Shown here: positions 5,029 through 6,130 of the stretch, in pieces
Numbering within the stretch: the first letter of the stretch is position 1
Layout: every line of letters begins with the position of its first letter
Origin: an uncultured Clostridia bacterium
Lineage (GTDB): Bacteria; Bacillota; Clostridia; Christensenellales; UBA3700
Direction: 5' to 3'
Length of the DNA stretch: 6,130 nucleotides
NCBI GenBank assembly: GCA_946623205.1
Contig: CAMOQV010000074.1
Span: forward strand, 1 to 6,130
Notes under the pieces: generated by a model
The model's input: the letters and a program-made list of their open reading frames with translations, nothing else
What the model was told of the DNA's origin: nothing
The model's database searches: none
Program-made: the position numbers and the translations under genes

Positions 5029-5781
5029 CTATTTAGAAAATGTAAGAGTATACAAAGCGACAGATAAACTAACTGCTGCATTCAAACTCTCAATTTTCCC
5101 AACCATCGGTAAAGATAATATTTGTGTACACTTTTCTTTTAAAACTTTTGAAACGCCATGAGCTTCAGAACCTACTACTAAAGCAAATGGTTTTGAAATA
5201 TTATTTTCTTTGAAAATATCTTCACCATTCATGTCTAGAGTCAATAAATTATATCCTTGCAACTTTGACAACAATTCATCATAAGTTGTAGGGATAACAT
5301 TTACTTCAAATATTCCACCCATTGTTGATCTAACAACTTTTGGCGAAAAAGCGTCAACTGTGTTAATTGCATAAATGTCTTTTACGCCACAAGCTACGCA
5401 TGTTCTAATGATTGTTCCCATATTACCTGGATCAGATACGCCATCTAATACAACAACGCTTTTCCCTTTAGTTTCATTAACTTGAGGCTTTTTAGCAACT
5501 GCTAAGATTCCTGATGGAGTTTTTGTATCTGATATTACATCCATAACCTTAGATGGCACTTCGTATACGATATCTTCTTTGTATTTTTCAATTATGTATT
5601 TATACGCATCAATCTTTGATTGATCTACAAAGATACAATCTACTAAATTAACATTAGGTATATCCTTTACAATGTTTTCACCTTCTAAGATAAATTCATT
5701 ATATAAAACGCGAGCCTCTTTATCTTTAAGAGACTTTATCTTTTGTACTAATGGATTTGATGTAGAAGTAATTTTAACCAT
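5029..5781 (-). CDS. SPOUT (TrmH/SpoU-family) RNA 2'-O-ribose methyltransferase
   Basis: Members of this family methylate ribose 2'-OH groups in rRNA or tRNA using S-adenosylmethionine, acting as knotted dimers. The N-terminal part (about 1-100) looks like the small L30e-like substrate-binding domain (LVQKIKSLKDKEARVLYNEF, then EGENIV). The C-terminal knot carries motif 1 DGVSDPGNMGTIIRT (113-127), with Asn120 and the catalytic-type Arg126. Next are FSPKVVRSTMGG (145-156), motif 2 LVVGSEAHGVS (201-211, Glu206) and motif 3 LPMVGKIESLNAAVSLS (224-240). The length of 250 aa is normal. The target base is not predictable. An rRNA role resembling RlmB is plausible but inferred. The ATG gives the usual family N-terminus (TSTSNPLV), but no Shine-Dalgarno site precedes it and a hairpin ends 8 nt upstream. 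Its neighbours are rplT upstream and yebC downstream. Confidence 0.94.
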   Translation of the reverse strand: MVKITSTSNPLVQKIKSLKDKEARVLYNEFILEGENIVKDIPNVNLVDCIFVDQSKIDAYKYIIEKYKEDIVYEVPSKVMDVISDTKTPSGILAVAKKPQVNETKGKSVVVLDGVSDPGNMGTIIRTCVACGVKDIYAINTVDAFSPKVVRSTMGGIFEVNVIPTTYDELLSKLQGYNLLTLDMNGEDIFKENNISKPFALVVGSEAHGVSKVLKEKCTQILSLPMVGKIESLNAAVSLSVALYTLTFSK

Positions 5782-5789
5782 ATTTTAAT

Positions 5790-5815
5790 AAGGCAACCCC
5801 GTTTGAGGTTGCCTT
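5790..5815. terminator. Hairpin terminator after rplT
   Basis: AAGGCAACC (5790-5798) and GGTTGCCTT (5807-5815) form a perfect 9-bp stem with an 8-nt loop, starting 9 nt after the rplT stop. On the minus strand the tail is only ATTAAAATA, so termination may be partial and let transcription continue into the methyltransferase gene. On the plus strand the tail TTAATATTCTT is more U-rich, but no plus-strand gene is upstream within range. Confidence 0.75.
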
Positions 5816-5824
5816 TTAATATTC

Positions 5825-6130
5825 TTAGGCTTTAGCCTTTTCACATAAAGCTGTGAATGCTTGTGGATCTGATACTGCTAAATCAGCAAGTACTTTACGA
5901 TTTAAATCAATACCATTCTTCTTTAAACCATGCATTAAAGTGCTATAGTTCATTCCGTTTGTTCTAGCTGCTGCGTTGATACGAGCGATCCATAATTGTC
6001 TGAAATCTCTCTTCTTTCTTCTTCTGCCAGCGAAAGCATAGTTTCCTGACTTCATAACAGCTTCTCTAGCTATTCTATATAACTTAGACTTAGAGCCAAA
6101 GTAACCTTTAGCTTGTCTCATTATCTTTCT
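5825..6130 (-). CDS. rplT: Ribosomal protein L20 (bL20), 5' end missing
   Basis: bL20 binds 23S rRNA early in large-subunit assembly, and in many bacteria it represses its own operon (infC-rpmI-rplT). The open frame reaches the right window edge, with 101 residues present. Codons before the first visible Met read Arg-Lys-Ile and align with the HKKILK region of L20, so that Met is internal and about 15 N-terminal residues are missing. Conserved stretches are QAKGYFGSKSKLYRIA, RRRKKRDFRQLWIARINAAA, YSTLMHGLKKNGIDLNRKVL and ADLAVSDPQAFTALCEKAKA. It stops with TAA and is followed by a hairpin. rpmI and infC would be expected further upstream, outside the window. Confidence 0.97.
   Translation of the reverse strand, partial: RKIMRQAKGYFGSKSKLYRIAREAVMKSGNYAFAGRRRKKRDFRQLWIARINAAARTNGMNYSTLMHGLKKNGIDLNRKVLADLAVSDPQAFTALCEKAKA

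Noticed and set aside
5825..6121. A short 98-residue L20 starting at the first visible Met
   Set aside because: The frame stays open to the window edge and the preceding codons (Arg-Lys-Ile) match the conserved L20 sequence, so the gene is cut by the window rather than shortened.
1..6130. Mobile element, phage, toxin-antitoxin, defence system, CRISPR, tRNA or riboswitch
   Set aside because: All coding space is taken by recognised core genes. The gaps are 132 bp or less, and none holds direct repeats, tRNA-like structure or a recognised riboswitch.

Overview
This is a compact, AT-rich stretch of bacterial core genome. Gene content and style point to a low-GC Firmicute (Bacillota), most likely a clostridial lineage, although the species cannot be named from sequence alone. 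Support comes from the yebC/ruvC/ruvA/ruvB/queA neighbourhood, purine-rich Shine-Dalgarno sites of the AAAGGAG type, short intergenic gaps and start-stop overlaps. The standard bacterial code fits: the Trp codons seen in YebC, ProA and L20 are all TGG, and TGA is the stop of ruvB. There is no sign of phage, IS element, CRISPR array, tRNA or rRNA.

Layout, read along the minus strand from the right edge. The 3' part of rplT (ribosomal protein L20, cut by the window edge) is followed by a hairpin. Next come a SPOUT/TrmH-family RNA 2'-O-methyltransferase and then the run yebC-proA-ruvC, whose members overlap or nearly touch. A 132-bp gap holding three consecutive hairpins separates ruvC from mscL, which is on the plus strand and converges on ruvC. 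A 131-bp divergent promoter region separates mscL from ruvA. The minus-strand unit ruvA-ruvB-queA then runs off the left edge; only the first 18 codons of queA are present, in a frame that overlaps the end of ruvB.

Functionally, RuvA, RuvB and RuvC form the Holliday-junction branch-migration and resolution machine. YebC is a conserved translation or regulatory factor often found beside ruvC. QueA starts queuosine synthesis from the preQ1 base on tRNA and commonly follows ruvB in Firmicutes. ProA (proline synthesis) and MscL (osmotic safety valve) are guests in this neighbourhood: proA sits between yebC and ruvC, and mscL splits ruvC from ruvAB so that the resolvase genes fall in two separate transcription units.

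I found no previously undescribed system. The points most worth a second look are a ruvA promoter placed so close to the start codon that the transcript would be leaderless or nearly so, the palindromic architecture of the ruvA/mscL divergent promoter, a methyltransferase gene that starts 8 nt after a hairpin with no visible ribosome-binding site, and an elongated charged linker in MscL.
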